From DATCRE01 sp964235605 (GTDB taxonomy: Bacteria; Bacteroidota; Bacteroidia; Cytophagales; Cyclobacteriaceae): a stretch of 52,924 nucleotides of DNA. The stretch covers positions 1 through 52,924 of the forward strand of contig CAXSCR010000031.1 of NCBI GenBank assembly GCA_964235605.1, in the 5' to 3' direction. The notes beneath the pieces were generated by a model. It did no database searches. It was not told the origin of the DNA and saw nothing but the letters and a program-made list of their open reading frames with translations. Positions 43,796-52,833 of this stretch are shown one piece after another. The first letter of the stretch is position 1; each line of letters starts with the position of its first letter. Both the position numbers and the translations under genes were made by a program.

Positions 43796-44674
43796 ATGAT
43801 TTTAGTTACAGGCGCTACAGGAAAATTTGGTTCGAAAGCCATTGCACATTTATTAAACAAAGGAGTTCCAGCAAACGATATTGTGGCATTAATAAGAAAT
43901 GAAGAAAATTTTAAATCTTTAAAAGAACAAGGGATCAATGTAAGAATAGGGGATTATTCTGATGTTGATTCTATGATAAAAGCTTTTGAAGGAGTGGATA
44001 AAATGCTATTAGTTTCTAGTAGCGACCGTGGCGCCGTTGAAAACCGCACAAAACATCATATCAATGCCATTACAGCAGCTAAAACAGCTAATGTAAAGCA
44101 TATTACTTATACATCTTTTGTAAGAAAGGATGGTCATGAAAATTCTGCTATAGCTGGTTTTCAAAATTCTCATTTACAATCAGAAAAGTTCCTTAAAGAA
44201 AGTGGTGTAAATTTTACTATTCTTCAAAACGGTATTTATCAAGAAATGATCCCTGCCTTTGTGGGCGGGAAAGTAGCTGAAACCGGTACTATTTTATTCC
44301 CTGCAAAAGATGGTAAAGCGAGCTGGGTACTTCGTGAAGAACTTGCCGAAGCAGCAGTTAATGTTTTAACTACAAAAGGGCATGAAAACAAGATTTATAA
44401 TTTGACAAACAATACATCGATAGGCTTTGAGCAAATAGCTACATATATTGCTGAAGCTTTGGGCAAGGAGGTTAACTATAATTCTCCGGATATTGAAGAG
44501 TTTAAAGCTATTCTCGAAAAATCAGGTGTTCCAGAAATGTACATAGGTATGTTTATTATGTGGGGTACTGGTGTTGCAGAAGGTATGATGGATCTAGAAG
44601 ATACCTCTTTAGAGTTTTTACTAGGAAGAAAGCCGACTAGCGTGAAGCAATTTATAGCAAAGATGTACAGTTAA
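43796..44674 (+). CDS. NmrA/QorB-like NAD(P)H-binding oxidoreductase
   Basis: The protein has 292 residues in an atypical SDR fold. The N-terminus is MILVTGATGKFGSKA with GxxGxxG, then GDYSDVDSMIKAFEGVDKMLLVSS, and the QorB-like FTILQNGIYQEMIPAFVG. C-terminal residues carry VKQFIAKMYS. QorB homologues reduce quinones with NADPH under control of a divergent HxlR-type QorR, and the same arrangement is seen here. Start ATG at 43796. Confidence 0.92.
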   Translation: MILVTGATGKFGSKAIAHLLNKGVPANDIVALIRNEENFKSLKEQGINVRIGDYSDVDSMIKAFEGVDKMLLVSSSDRGAVENRTKHHINAITAAKTANVKHITYTSFVRKDGHENSAIAGFQNSHLQSEKFLKESGVNFTILQNGIYQEMIPAFVGGKVAETGTILFPAKDGKASWVLREELAEAAVNVLTTKGHENKIYNLTNNTSIGFEQIATYIAEALGKEVNYNSPDIEEFKAILEKSGVPEMYIGMFIMWGTGVAEGMMDLEDTSLEFLLGRKPTSVKQFIAKMYS

Positions 44675-44762
44675 TTTCTTCTACGAATCTGTCCACCTGG
44701 ATTAGAACGAAGGTTAAATGATTGCAGAAATTTATCGAACGTATAAAGGGCTGAATCCTTAA

Positions 44763-44888
44763 TTAGTGTTCAATTTCATGGTTTTCATCCCATTTATTTT
44801 TATCAAACGGAATATCAGTGGAATAGGAAATCAATGCCATGGTTACCAATATCCAAAGTAATTTACTCATAGACATTTGCCTAAACAT
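44763..44888 (-). CDS. Possible small membrane-associated protein
   Basis: The frame has 41 codons: MSKLLWILVTMALISYS after an optional MFRQMS start, then an acidic tail (DIPFDKNKWDENHEIEH). A single hydrophobic segment and a charged end fit a small membrane protein. It is alone in a 504-base gap. Coding status is unproven. Confidence 0.35.
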   Translation of the reverse strand: MFRQMSMSKLLWILVTMALISYSTDIPFDKNKWDENHEIEH

Positions 44889-45178
44889 TTATTACCTTAA
44901 GTAAATAACTCCCCAAGTGTTTGCTTTTTTTAAATAAATAGCAGACGATTATTATTAAGAAAAAAGTCGGGTATATAATAATTATTAGTGGCGCACACCC
45001 TAAACAGTATAAGGAATGTAGTTGATATCCAATTAGAATGAATGAAATCATTCCAAACAGAATTAAAATAACTCAATTTTATCCCTAACCTTTGAAAATC
45101 TATAAATTCCATAAATTAAAACTAGGAATGATATGAGCTAATAATTGGGTTTTGAGGATGTGAAATCAAAATATAAGG
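44889..45178. other. Intergenic stretch, nothing clear
   Basis: AT-rich, no supported gene or strong structure. Confidence 0.35.
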
Positions 45179-46300
45179 TTAAAGCTGCGCTCTTATCTGA
45201 TCGTTTTTGTTTAACCATTTTCTTATTGGTTCATCGTAGAACTTCCAGCACGCATATGCAAGTAGTATCGATAAGATGAAAAGTAAAATTGCCCCCGGAT
45301 ATGCATTCTTTAATGTTAAGTTGTTGTTTTTCACCCATGCTGTATAAGTGTAGATTAAAGGATAATGGGTGATATATATAGGATAAGAGATATTGCCGAG
45401 AAACTTACAAAGCTGAAAGCAGAACTTTCCCTTGACGTCACCCGACGCCCCCATGAACACAATTAAAGGAAAGACGAATATAATGACAAATGCTTCATAA
45501 AGGCCGTTCATCCACAAGTGGTCTAGGCCGCCTATGCGAGGGACAGAGAGTGCTATAATGATTAAAAGGCTGCACCAGAGAAATGCATTATTTATATAGG
45601 TAAGTTTGGCAATACGAGTTAGTAACAAACCAGCGAGAAAGGGGTACAGGAGTCTTGCAAAACCAATGTGAATGTTTGTTGGATCAACTGCCCACCCTCC
45701 AATGACATCTCCTTTGTCAGTTACTGCCATTTGAGTAAGGAAACATGCAGCTACAAACACTAATATTCCTAACGCCATATTAGAGATTTTCCTAATCGTA
45801 GTGGCATACAGAATATTGCCAATATATTCAAAGAAGAGCGTCCATCCTGGCCCGTTAAGAGGATACATTTCTGCCCAACCTCTGATATCCATAGAAGGGG
45901 GGACAGGAATAAGGAAGAAACCTGCCAGCATAATGAGCAACATATTCCAAATAGACACATCGCTGATCTTGGGCCAATAAATGCCATCCTGGAAGTAAAA
46001 TAGCAAAGCACCAACGATCATACCTATGACTACCATAGGTTGCAGACGGATAAGACGGCGAATAAAAAATTTCTTTAGAGTAAGTTTTTCCCACCGGTCA
46101 TCATATGCATACCCTATGACAAATCCGGATAGGAGGAAAAAAAAGTCTACCGCTAGGTACCCATGGTTGATGATCATCTCATGAAAAGTTTTAGCATGGG
46201 TTTCGAAAATATGCATCGCCACTACCAATATCGCTGCCACGCCACGTAAACCATCAAGAATAATATAATGCGGTTTTGTCTTTAAAGAATCTGACTTCAT
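45179..46300 (-). CDS. Acyltransferase 3 family membrane protein
   Basis: The protein has 373 residues and about ten TM helices. The family N-terminus is IILDGLRGVAAILVVAMHIFE with the catalytic His about residue 28; then NHGYLAVDFFFLLSGFVIGYAYDDRW and RRLIRLQPMVVIGMI. Acyltransferase 3 proteins O-acetylate sugars of exopolysaccharide, LPS or other surface polymers. No glycan genes lie nearby. Single-gene unit. Confidence 0.93.
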   Translation of the reverse strand: MKSDSLKTKPHYIILDGLRGVAAILVVAMHIFETHAKTFHEMIINHGYLAVDFFFLLSGFVIGYAYDDRWEKLTLKKFFIRRLIRLQPMVVIGMIVGALLFYFQDGIYWPKISDVSIWNMLLIMLAGFFLIPVPPSMDIRGWAEMYPLNGPGWTLFFEYIGNILYATTIRKISNMALGILVFVAACFLTQMAVTDKGDVIGGWAVDPTNIHIGFARLLYPFLAGLLLTRIAKLTYINNAFLWCSLLIIIALSVPRIGGLDHLWMNGLYEAFVIIFVFPLIVFMGASGDVKGKFCFQLCKFLGNISYPIYITHYPLIYTYTAWVKNNNLTLKNAYPGAILLFILSILLAYACWKFYDEPIRKWLNKNDQIRAQL

Positions 46301-47017
46301 AACTTAATTTGATAGAATATTAAAGGATAGCTTAACTATTTCAAAATATTGGCCACCTATTTCTTCTTGTTTCTTTGAGAGTTATTCCTTTCAAAATAGC
46401 AAAGGCATTAGTGAAAAAATAAGCTGTATCAATCTTGAACTTAAGTTTCCACTAGCCAGTCTTATCTGGTTTTCTAGTGACCTTTATTATTTGCGCTTTT
46501 CCTGCATTATTCACGCATTGCTTTAATACTCCTTTCATCCTCTATTATCGTTATAACTAAACAAGAACTGCAATTGCCGTGACAGAGTCATGCCAAGCAA
46601 TGTTAATAAACTCGATTATGCTAACCTTACGTGTAGGGATCATTTAGCGTACTGCGGTGTCCCATAAACATTGAAATAGTCAAGGCAATTATTCTTGGCT
46701 GTGTTATTTCCTAAGTTCACTATCGTCATAAAATCCTGTTTTATCGGTCACTGAATCTATTATCATAAATCAATGTTAATTAAATGACATTGTATCATAA
46801 ATACCTATCTTTTAACCTCGATAATAATACACCTTGAATTCCTTGTAACTCGTTTCACGGTCACGCGAAAATTAAATAAGAATTTGTTCAATCTGTCTCC
46901 TTTGTTAAGGATCACTGTGGATGTGGGTGTGTTAGTTGGTAAGAAAATTGAATCCTTTCACCTAAAACGCATATATGCGTCGATCGATGTATTTCAAATT
47001 ATAGAGCTTGCGTAAAA
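46301..47017. other. Long intergenic stretch with hairpin and operator-like palindrome
   Basis: No gene was seen. At 46449-46480 CACTAG-CCAG-TCTTAT-CTGG-TTTT-CTAGTG makes a bulged stem. A 14-bp palindrome lies at 46967-46980. Confidence 0.4.
46967..46980. promoter_or_regulatory. Perfect palindrome upstream of an HTH gene
   Basis: ACGCATATATGCGT is a perfect 14-bp palindrome, 37 bases before the GTG of the HTH gene at 47018, and is followed by CGATCGAT. It is a good candidate for autoregulation by the HTH protein. Confidence 0.45.
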
Positions 47018-47245
47018 GTGACCCACAATAGAAATGATAAACTTTTGAAGCAATTTGGTCTTAACTTAAAAAAGGTAAGGATTAAAAATGGCTTTTCTCA
47101 AGAATCGTTAGCCTTTGAAGCGGATGTACCCATTAGTCAAATCGGAAGGATTGAGCGAGGGGAGGTTAACACAACGCTCAGCACCCTAAATTCACTAGCC
47201 AAAGCATTAAAAGTTAATATGAAAGAATTGGTTGATTTACAATAA
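47018..47245 (+). CDS. Small XRE-family HTH protein (module 2)
   Basis: The protein has 75 residues with a GTG start. HTH_3: FGLNLKKVRIKNGFSQESLAFEADVPISQIGRIERGEVNTTLSTLNSLAKALKVNMKELVDL. This is a canonical Cro/CI-like helix pair with no effector domain. The receiver gene starts 2 bases after its stop (47248), so the two are in one operon and likely functionally linked. Confidence 0.93.
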   Translation: MTHNRNDKLLKQFGLNLKKVRIKNGFSQESLAFEADVPISQIGRIERGEVNTTLSTLNSLAKALKVNMKELVDLQ

Positions 47246-47247
47246 TT

Positions 47248-47634
47248 ATGCAAAAAACCGTTGTGCTGATTGATGACGACCCAGATGACTTGTTTGTAAT
47301 GAAAGAGACAGTATCAATTCTTGAACCATCTTTTAAATGTTTTGACTTCAGTTACCCAGAAGAGGCCATACACACCCTTTCACAAGACCACATTTCGGTG
47401 CCCAATTATATATTCATTGATATAAACATGCCGTTAAAAACGGGGCCAGAATGCCTTATGGAATTAAGAAATATTAAGGCATTTGATGAGACCATAATAA
47501 TTATGTATTCTACACATTTACCTAAAGATATTTCAACAAAATTGATTCAGTCAGGTGCAAATTTTGCGTTTCAAAAACCAGTGTCAATGAGTGCCTATCT
47601 TTCAGTTCTAAAAGATATTTTAGAACTAAAATAA
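47248..47634 (+). CDS. Stand-alone response regulator (module 2)
   Basis: The protein has 128 residues, one receiver: VVLIDDDPDDLFVMKETV, phospho-Asp in YIFIDINMPLKTGPECL, switch MYSTHL, and Lys in FAFQKPVS. It is CheY-like without output. Being co-transcribed with an XRE protein, it may relay phosphorylation by direct contact with the HTH protein rather than through DNA binding of its own. Confidence 0.93.
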   Translation: MQKTVVLIDDDPDDLFVMKETVSILEPSFKCFDFSYPEEAIHTLSQDHISVPNYIFIDINMPLKTGPECLMELRNIKAFDETIIIMYSTHLPKDISTKLIQSGANFAFQKPVSMSAYLSVLKDILELK

Positions 47635-47664
47635 TGCGAGGCTAATCGGTTAATTCCTCAAGGG

Positions 47665-47913
47665 CTAAGCGGCTACGGCTTTTACATCATTACAGAAGAA
47701 TTCTTCCAATGAGAGATCATGGATTGCTAAAATCCTTAATAAAGATTTCAATGTGATATTTCCTTTTCCATTTTCCATTTTCGAATAAAATTCCAATGGT
47801 AAATCATACATGCGTGCAAAAGCTTCACTCGTTGTGAATCCTTTTCCTGATCGGAGAATCTTTAATTTTGTTGCCACATCTTGATAAGCTTTTTCTAAAC
47901 TTTCGGTTTTCAT
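47665..47913 (-). CDS. Small XRE-family HTH protein (module 3)
   Basis: The frame opens at 47955; MKTESLEKAYQDVATKLK at 47913 is the likely start, giving 82 residues. HTH_3: LKILRSGKGFTTSEAFARMYDLPLEFYSKMENGKGNITLKSLLRILAIHDLSLEEFF. It is paralogous to the module 1 HTH. It is convergent with the module 2 receiver (30 bases) and divergent from the receiver-like gene at 48040. Confidence 0.9.
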   Translation of the reverse strand: MKTESLEKAYQDVATKLKILRSGKGFTTSEAFARMYDLPLEFYSKMENGKGNITLKSLLRILAIHDLSLEEFFCNDVKAVAA

Positions 47914-47953
47914 AATTCTAATTGTTATAATGCAAGCATTAACAAAAAAATTC

Positions 47954-47973
47954 ATACCTAATGGTTAAGGTAT
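47954..47973. promoter_or_regulatory. Inverted repeat upstream of module 3 HTH gene
   Basis: ATACCT and AGGTAT flank AATGGTTA, about 40 bases upstream of the HTH start. It is a possible operator between the HTH gene and the receiver-like gene at 48040. Confidence 0.3.
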
Positions 47974-48039
47974 TGGAATGATTATTTCATAAGGTTATCT
48001 TTTAACATTATAAGAGATGGGTTAAATTGCACTGTCTAG

Positions 48040-48399
48040 ATGGTTAATCTTAAAATATGCCTTTTAATCTCAGTTGATCCTGATGATCATCAGATAATTT
48101 CTGAAGCAGTCGAAGAGATTTCTAAAGATATCGCGATTTTTATTTCGATCAATCCACAGAATGTATCGAAACTATTAGTTTATAAAAAAATACAACCAGA
48201 TTTTATAGTTATTGATATAGGTATGAATGCCTTAGGATTATCGTTTCTTGAAGAGATAACCCTTCTTAACTTAAAAATACCAATCGTTATATATACAGAC
48301 AAAGAAATTAACATCAACGATCCTAATTGTATATGGATTAGCAAACGTCACAAATACACTGACCTTCTAACAATTTTAACAAAGGTGCTCCGGCCTTAG
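48040..48399 (+). CDS. Degenerate receiver-like protein (module 3)
   Basis: The protein has 119 residues with a receiver fold outline: ICLLISVDPDDHQIISEAVEEI, FIVIDIGMNALGLSFLEEI, KIPIVIYTDKE, WISKRHKYTDLLTIL. The phospho-Asp (VIDIGMN) and a switch Thr remain, but the N-terminal acidic pocket reads ISVDPDD and is displaced, and the conserved MP and KP are altered. It may be a pseudo-receiver that works by binding. It is divergent to the module 3 HTH gene. Confidence 0.75.
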   Translation: MVNLKICLLISVDPDDHQIISEAVEEISKDIAIFISINPQNVSKLLVYKKIQPDFIVIDIGMNALGLSFLEEITLLNLKIPIVIYTDKEININDPNCIWISKRHKYTDLLTILTKVLRP

Positions 48400-48644
48400 T
48401 AAGCATCCCGGCGAAGTCTTTATACAGGGGGAAATGAATTTCAATACTTTTTGGTCATGCCATTCAGAGTCATCCTCACCTTAAACCGTTAGTTGGCTTG
48501 AACCTAAAGAGCAAATTCCTTTTTTTTCATAATGGGAACAATCCACTACAATTAATCAATTTCCTCCGTGGACTCGTATAAAGAATTATTCTTAAGCTCA
48601 ATGATTATAGATGGATCACTATATAGTTTAATGAACTAAAAAGC

Positions 48645-49205
48645 TTAATTCGCCTCGTAACGCGATAGTACCCAATTCTTTTCTGAAGGGCTACTTGACG
48701 AATTTGTCCAAATATTGCCATTTCTATCTTCGTAGATACAAAGAATTGAACTGTTGGGAAGATTAGTAAATGTATTGCCGTCATAACGAGTACCGCCGAG
48801 CCATATAATGCCTTTTCTGTTTTCGATAATGTTAAAGAAATTTTGAAAGGCTTGCCATTATCAGTGAAAAGCGAGAATGTTTTGCCATCGTAAATGAATG
48901 TATTAACGGTTGTACCAAACCAAAACATACCTTTTCTGTCCTGAAGAATAGAATTAACAGCAGAAGGCTGGCGCTCTGAAAAAGATTTCCCTGTTATATC
49001 CTCATTCATAGCCATTCCATCTATTACATAATTCCTAAAAGACTTGCCATCATAGCGACTTGCTCCGCCACCTCCACCAAACCAGATATCTCCAGACTTA
49101 TCTTTATAGATGCAACCGAATCTCATTACTAATAAGCCCTTCCTTTGTTGAAATTTAGAAAAGTATACCCATCGTAGTAGAAGACCCCTGAGCCAGATTT
49201 CAAAT
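48645..49205 (-). pseudogene. Two-component-regulator-type propeller protein, frameshifted
   Basis: On the minus strand the blade motifs appear in three frames: GVFYYDGYTFLNF, then CIYKDKSGDIWFGGGGGASRYDGKSF and ILQDRKGMFWFGTTVNTFIYDGKTF, then NIIENRKGIIWLGGTRYDGNTF and CIYEDRNGNIWTN. These are the repeats of reg_prop propellers of secreted or hybrid sensors. Frame changes near 49135 and 48835 break it. It ends with the stop at 48645. Confidence 0.8.
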
Positions 49206-49371
49206 GAAAAGAAGCCAAGGACATTGGATGAAAACAAAGTGATAGCTAAACAAGGTGGAGCGATTGCCGGTAATACGAGAAAAGAGATTGAAGCCAAGAC
49301 AGGAAAGAAAAATTGTAAGTAAGCTAAACGCCAAGAATATTGCAGAAGGTAAACCGAAAGAAAAAAATTAA
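49197..49371 (+). pseudogene. C-terminal fragment of a DinD/antirepressor-like protein
   Basis: The plus strand reads NEKKPRTLDENKVIAKQGG, AIAGNTRKEIEAKTGKK, then (after a one-base shift in an A-run near 49310) IVSKLNAKNIAEGKPKEKN. This resembles the end of DinD-type damage-inducible or phage antirepressor proteins. Only about 55 codons remain. Confidence 0.5.
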
Positions 49372-49388
49372 AATAGCCCTACTAAATC

Positions 49389-49442
49389 GCACACACATTG
49401 CCAGGCCACACTTACAACCCACATCCAAAGCCAGGCAAAGAG
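49389..49442. repeat. Dispersed palindromic repeat, copy 2
   Basis: GCACACACATTGCC, CCACACTTAC, CAAAGCC and AGAGTGTG occur in the same order as at 6308-6390, with deletions between the blocks. It lies 77 bases left of the IS3 element. Confidence 0.4.
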
Positions 49443-49518
49443 TGTGCTCAGTGTAGTAGGTGGAGAAAGTGGTCAATGAAAAATGCCCCACCGCACGACT
49501 AACTAAAAAGATTGGGTG

Positions 49519-50883
49519 TGTCTCGTCCGGAAATAGGTTTACACGAATTAATGTGAAAACGAGATGAGAAAATCAGATAAAACTGTTCAAGAACAAGAAG
49601 CGATTAAAGCTGAGTATTTGTTGGGTGATCGACCTATCGTAAATTGGGAACCCGACATGGGGTTGACTTCAGGGTCATCCATCATTGGGTATCAAGATTT
49701 CAAGGAAAGCAAGTGAAGAAAGTAAAACCCAAAATCAAAATTGAATGATGATCTTCCCAAAGAAGAGTTGCCAACAGATGTTAAGCAATTACAGGAAGAG
49801 CTTCGTAAAGCCAAGCTTCACAACAAGTTGCTCAATTCCATCATCGACATTGCCGAAGAGTAACTTAAAATCGACATCCGAAAAAAGTCTGACACCAAGC
49901 AGTAGAGCAGGTAGAACAAAGTACGCTTCGTTGTATAAACGAGCTTTGTTTGCTGCTTGGTTATAGCAGGCAGTCCTACTATCAAGGCATAGATTACATT
50001 CACCAGAAGCATATGAGTCAGATGTGATTATCGAAGAGGTACTACGGCATCGAAAACATCTCAAGCGTATAGGCACTCGAAACGTTAGACGAAATGCAAG
50101 GTTTTCTAACTTCTCATTTTTAAAATAGGGCGGGACGCGATGTTTAATTTACTGGCTGACCGTGGATTACTTGTTGCCAAACGAAAGCGTAGAGGCTGCA
50201 TTACCACCTTATCGAAACATCGTTTTAAAAAGTACCTCACATTGTTCGTGATTTTATTCCCACTGCTCCCAATCAACTTTGGGTCAGTGACATTACGTAC
50301 ATTCATATGACTAATGGGTTTGCTTACTTATCATTAATTACGGATGCATACAGCAGAAAAATTGTAGGATTTATTTGAGCAAAGACTTATCATCAAGAGG
50401 ACCACTGGCTGCCTTGAAAATAGCGTTGAGCGTTAACCCACATCATGATGGTCTTATTTATCACAGCGACAGAGGGGTGCAGTATTGCTGCGATGAGTAT
50501 GTAAAATTACTGGAACATCATAAAGTTAAAATCAGTATGACCGAGAAAGGTAATCCGTTAGAAAATGCATTAGCTGAGAGAGTGAATGGAATTTTGAAAC
50601 AAGAGTTACTGGACGAGGTATTTTCTGATTTTGAAACTGCACAAAAAGAAGTTGCCATTGCGTGCAGCACCTATAACCATCTTCGTCCACATGGAAGTAT
50701 TGATAATTTAAAGTCTGCTCAAGCGCATCATGAGTGGTACGATCAAGAAACGGTGGACAACTATTGGCAGAAGAACAAAGGGAAGGGGGTCTTGACGGTT
50801 TAGGTTTTAAAAGGCATAAATCAGAACGCGTATTAAAAGTAAAATCCGTCTACGGACTGTAAACCTATAGACGGATTAATACA
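49519..50883 (+). mobile_element. Decayed IS3-family insertion sequence
   Basis: The element is 1365 bp. The imperfect terminal inverted repeats begin TGTCTCGTCCGG...ATAGGTTTACA on the left; the right end, read inwards, begins TGTATTAATCCGTCTATAGG. IS3 ends begin with TG. No target duplication was recognised (GGGTG left, CTATC right). The right end also carries the 9-bp inverted repeat AATCCGTCT/AGACGGATT at 50843-50877. Confidence 0.75.
49564..50803 (+). pseudogene. IS3-family transposase (OrfA/OrfB), broken
   Basis: OrfA region: MRKSDKTVQEQEAIKAEYL start, later LNSIIDIAEE with stops. OrfB region in several frames: MFNLLADRGLLVAKRKRRG, then NQLWVSDITYIH-like sequence, then the longest open part from 50375. 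The rve DDE residues are visible as DITYI, YHSDRGVQYCCDEY and NPLENALAERVNGILK, with GSIDNLKSAQAHHEW at the end. Multiple stops and shifts between 49680 and 50370 mean no active enzyme. Confidence 0.85.
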
Positions 50884-51048
50884 CTATCTGACTGGCATTA
50901 ATCCTGGCGAGTTGCTCCTCAGCATTGCTCGCTTACGCTTCATCCGGTAAAACCTTTCTACCAACGCCCTCATGATAAGTTAAGACGTTTCGTGAACTCA
51001 AACCGCCCAAGCTAGCAGCTCCCAGCCAGAAGCTAGAAACTCTTTAAG

Positions 51049-52818
51049 CTAGTTCGGAATTATTCCCATCTTCTTCATCAAGAAAGTAGCATTCATTTTT
51101 TGCGCTAGGCCTTGCTTTAATTTATAATCAAAAGAAAGCTGATCATTTTCCATCGTAGGTTCAAAACAATAATTTCTTACCCGATCAGGATACTCATTTT
51201 CAAGATCACCCAAAGCTAGATCATGCGTTGCAATGAGTCCAAGGCAAGAATACGATAGCAATTGTTTAACTAAGGCAATAGAGCCTGCTTGTTTATCTGT
51301 TGAGTTAGTGCCTTTTAAAATCTCATCCAACAAAATTAGTAACGGCTTGCCTGATCGAAGTTCGTCCATAATTGATTTAAGGCGGTTAAGCTCGGCATAA
51401 AAATAAGATTGATTGTCTTGCAGTGAATCTGCTGTGCGCATACCTGAACGCATGTTAATCACAGGGCATTCAAATGCTTTAGCGCATACAGGTGCACCGT
51501 TCAAAGCCAGTACCATATTTACACCCAACGTCCGAAGGAATGTGCTCTTACCGGCCATGTTCGCCCCTGTAATAATCATAATAGATTGTGCATCGCCAAT
51601 TGTAACATTATTTGTGACCCGCTCTTTGGCAGAAATAAGTGGATGACCTAATGCGTCTACTGTTATTTTTTGTGAAGTGGTGAATTTAGGAAACGTGAAA
51701 TCAGCATTGTTAAAAGTAAAGGTGCCGAAACTGCATAGCACATCGGTTTCGGTAATTACGTTCATCCATTTTTCCAGATTCGTGACATTCTCATCTTTCC
51801 ATTTTTCTAACCTGTAAACGCATTGCAAATCATATAGCAACAAACTGTTCACAACCAGATTTGTCATGAAATTTAAACGTGCATCAAGGGCACGTACTAA
51901 TGATGCTAACGATTTTACTTTTTCATCTGCTTGCAATGCCTGTGAGGAAAGGTCTTTCATTAAAGGTGATTGAAAAGTCTCACGTCCAAACAAGTTCAAC
52001 AATCTGGCATACTTGTTCAAAATATTTTTCTTGCCACTGATATACTGATGGAATCCATTAACTCTTTGCATTTGAAAAGCTAGAATTATCCATTGCATTA
52101 TAGCACACAAAATGGCGAAGCGTGATACACCATCAAAGAAGACTGAGGCAATTACAAGTAGAAGGGTTAAAGGAGGAAAGAACCAAAGTAAAAAAGAGTA
52201 AAAAGGCTTGCCATACAAAAACGATTTCTGTGTTGTCCACTCAAGTAATTGTTGTTTATCATTGGCAAATTCTTCTAGCGTCATTCCTGTAGCCCTGAAA
52301 TGTTGTCTGAAGTCGGTCTTACCTGCTAGTTCTATGACACCAAGCTGTCGTGTTGTGATGATTTCACCAGAAGGTAAGGGCTGCGATAGTGATGACGCAA
52401 GACTTGCAGCACCCTGCATGGTACTACTCCGGTTAAGATATTGAAATAAAGAGCCGATACCGAAAATATCCAAATCATGTGTATAGGGATGATGAGGGTT
52501 AATAAATTTAACGCCACCATCAAAACACGAAAAGTCGCCACGCAAAGATTGAAGTTCATCTGAATTAATCTTTACAAGATTTTCAAGATGGACTTTTCTA
52601 TCATACAGGTTACTGTGCTTCTTTACGAGTATAATAAACAAAAGCAGCACCAAAGGGAGAATATAGAACAAAATGTTTTGTGAGAATGCAAAATACAGAA
52701 GCAATAGAAATGCCCCTGCTGTAGCTAAGCGCACATTTGAAACAAGATTGATCAACTTCGTAATTCCAGCAAGCTGTTCTGAGAAATCCTGTTTTCGTTG
52801 CGCGTATATTGAATCCAT
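51049..52818 (-). CDS. Membrane-anchored MutS-like ATPase (MutS domain V family)
   Basis: The protein has 589 residues. Two pairs of hydrophobic helices lie at about 31-66 and 207-250. The region between and after them matches the MutS core (LNKYARLLNLFGRETFQSPLMKDL). The MutS ATPase is complete: Walker A GANMAGKSTFLRTLG (418-432), NMRSGMRTADSLQDNQSYFYAEL, Walker B LLILLDEILKGTNSTDKQ (about 493-510) and ATHDLALG. There is no mismatch-recognition domain I or connector, so it is not repair MutS. TM-bearing MutS-like proteins occur in Bacteroidota; their role is unknown. Confidence 0.85.
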   Translation of the reverse strand: MDSIYAQRKQDFSEQLAGITKLINLVSNVRLATAGAFLLLLYFAFSQNILFYILPLVLLLFIILVKKHSNLYDRKVHLENLVKINSDELQSLRGDFSCFDGGVKFINPHHPYTHDLDIFGIGSLFQYLNRSSTMQGAASLASSLSQPLPSGEIITTRQLGVIELAGKTDFRQHFRATGMTLEEFANDKQQLLEWTTQKSFLYGKPFYSFLLWFFPPLTLLLVIASVFFDGVSRFAILCAIMQWIILAFQMQRVNGFHQYISGKKNILNKYARLLNLFGRETFQSPLMKDLSSQALQADEKVKSLASLVRALDARLNFMTNLVVNSLLLYDLQCVYRLEKWKDENVTNLEKWMNVITETDVLCSFGTFTFNNADFTFPKFTTSQKITVDALGHPLISAKERVTNNVTIGDAQSIMIITGANMAGKSTFLRTLGVNMVLALNGAPVCAKAFECPVINMRSGMRTADSLQDNQSYFYAELNRLKSIMDELRSGKPLLILLDEILKGTNSTDKQAGSIALVKQLLSYSCLGLIATHDLALGDLENEYPDRVRNYCFEPTMENDQLSFDYKLKQGLAQKMNATFLMKKMGIIPN

Positions 52819-52833
52819 TGATGGTTAGTTAGT

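Noticed and set aside
49206..49297. N-terminal codons MASISFLVLPAIAPP of the minus-strand propeller frame
   Set aside because: They are antisense to the DinD-like fragment and have no propeller similarity.
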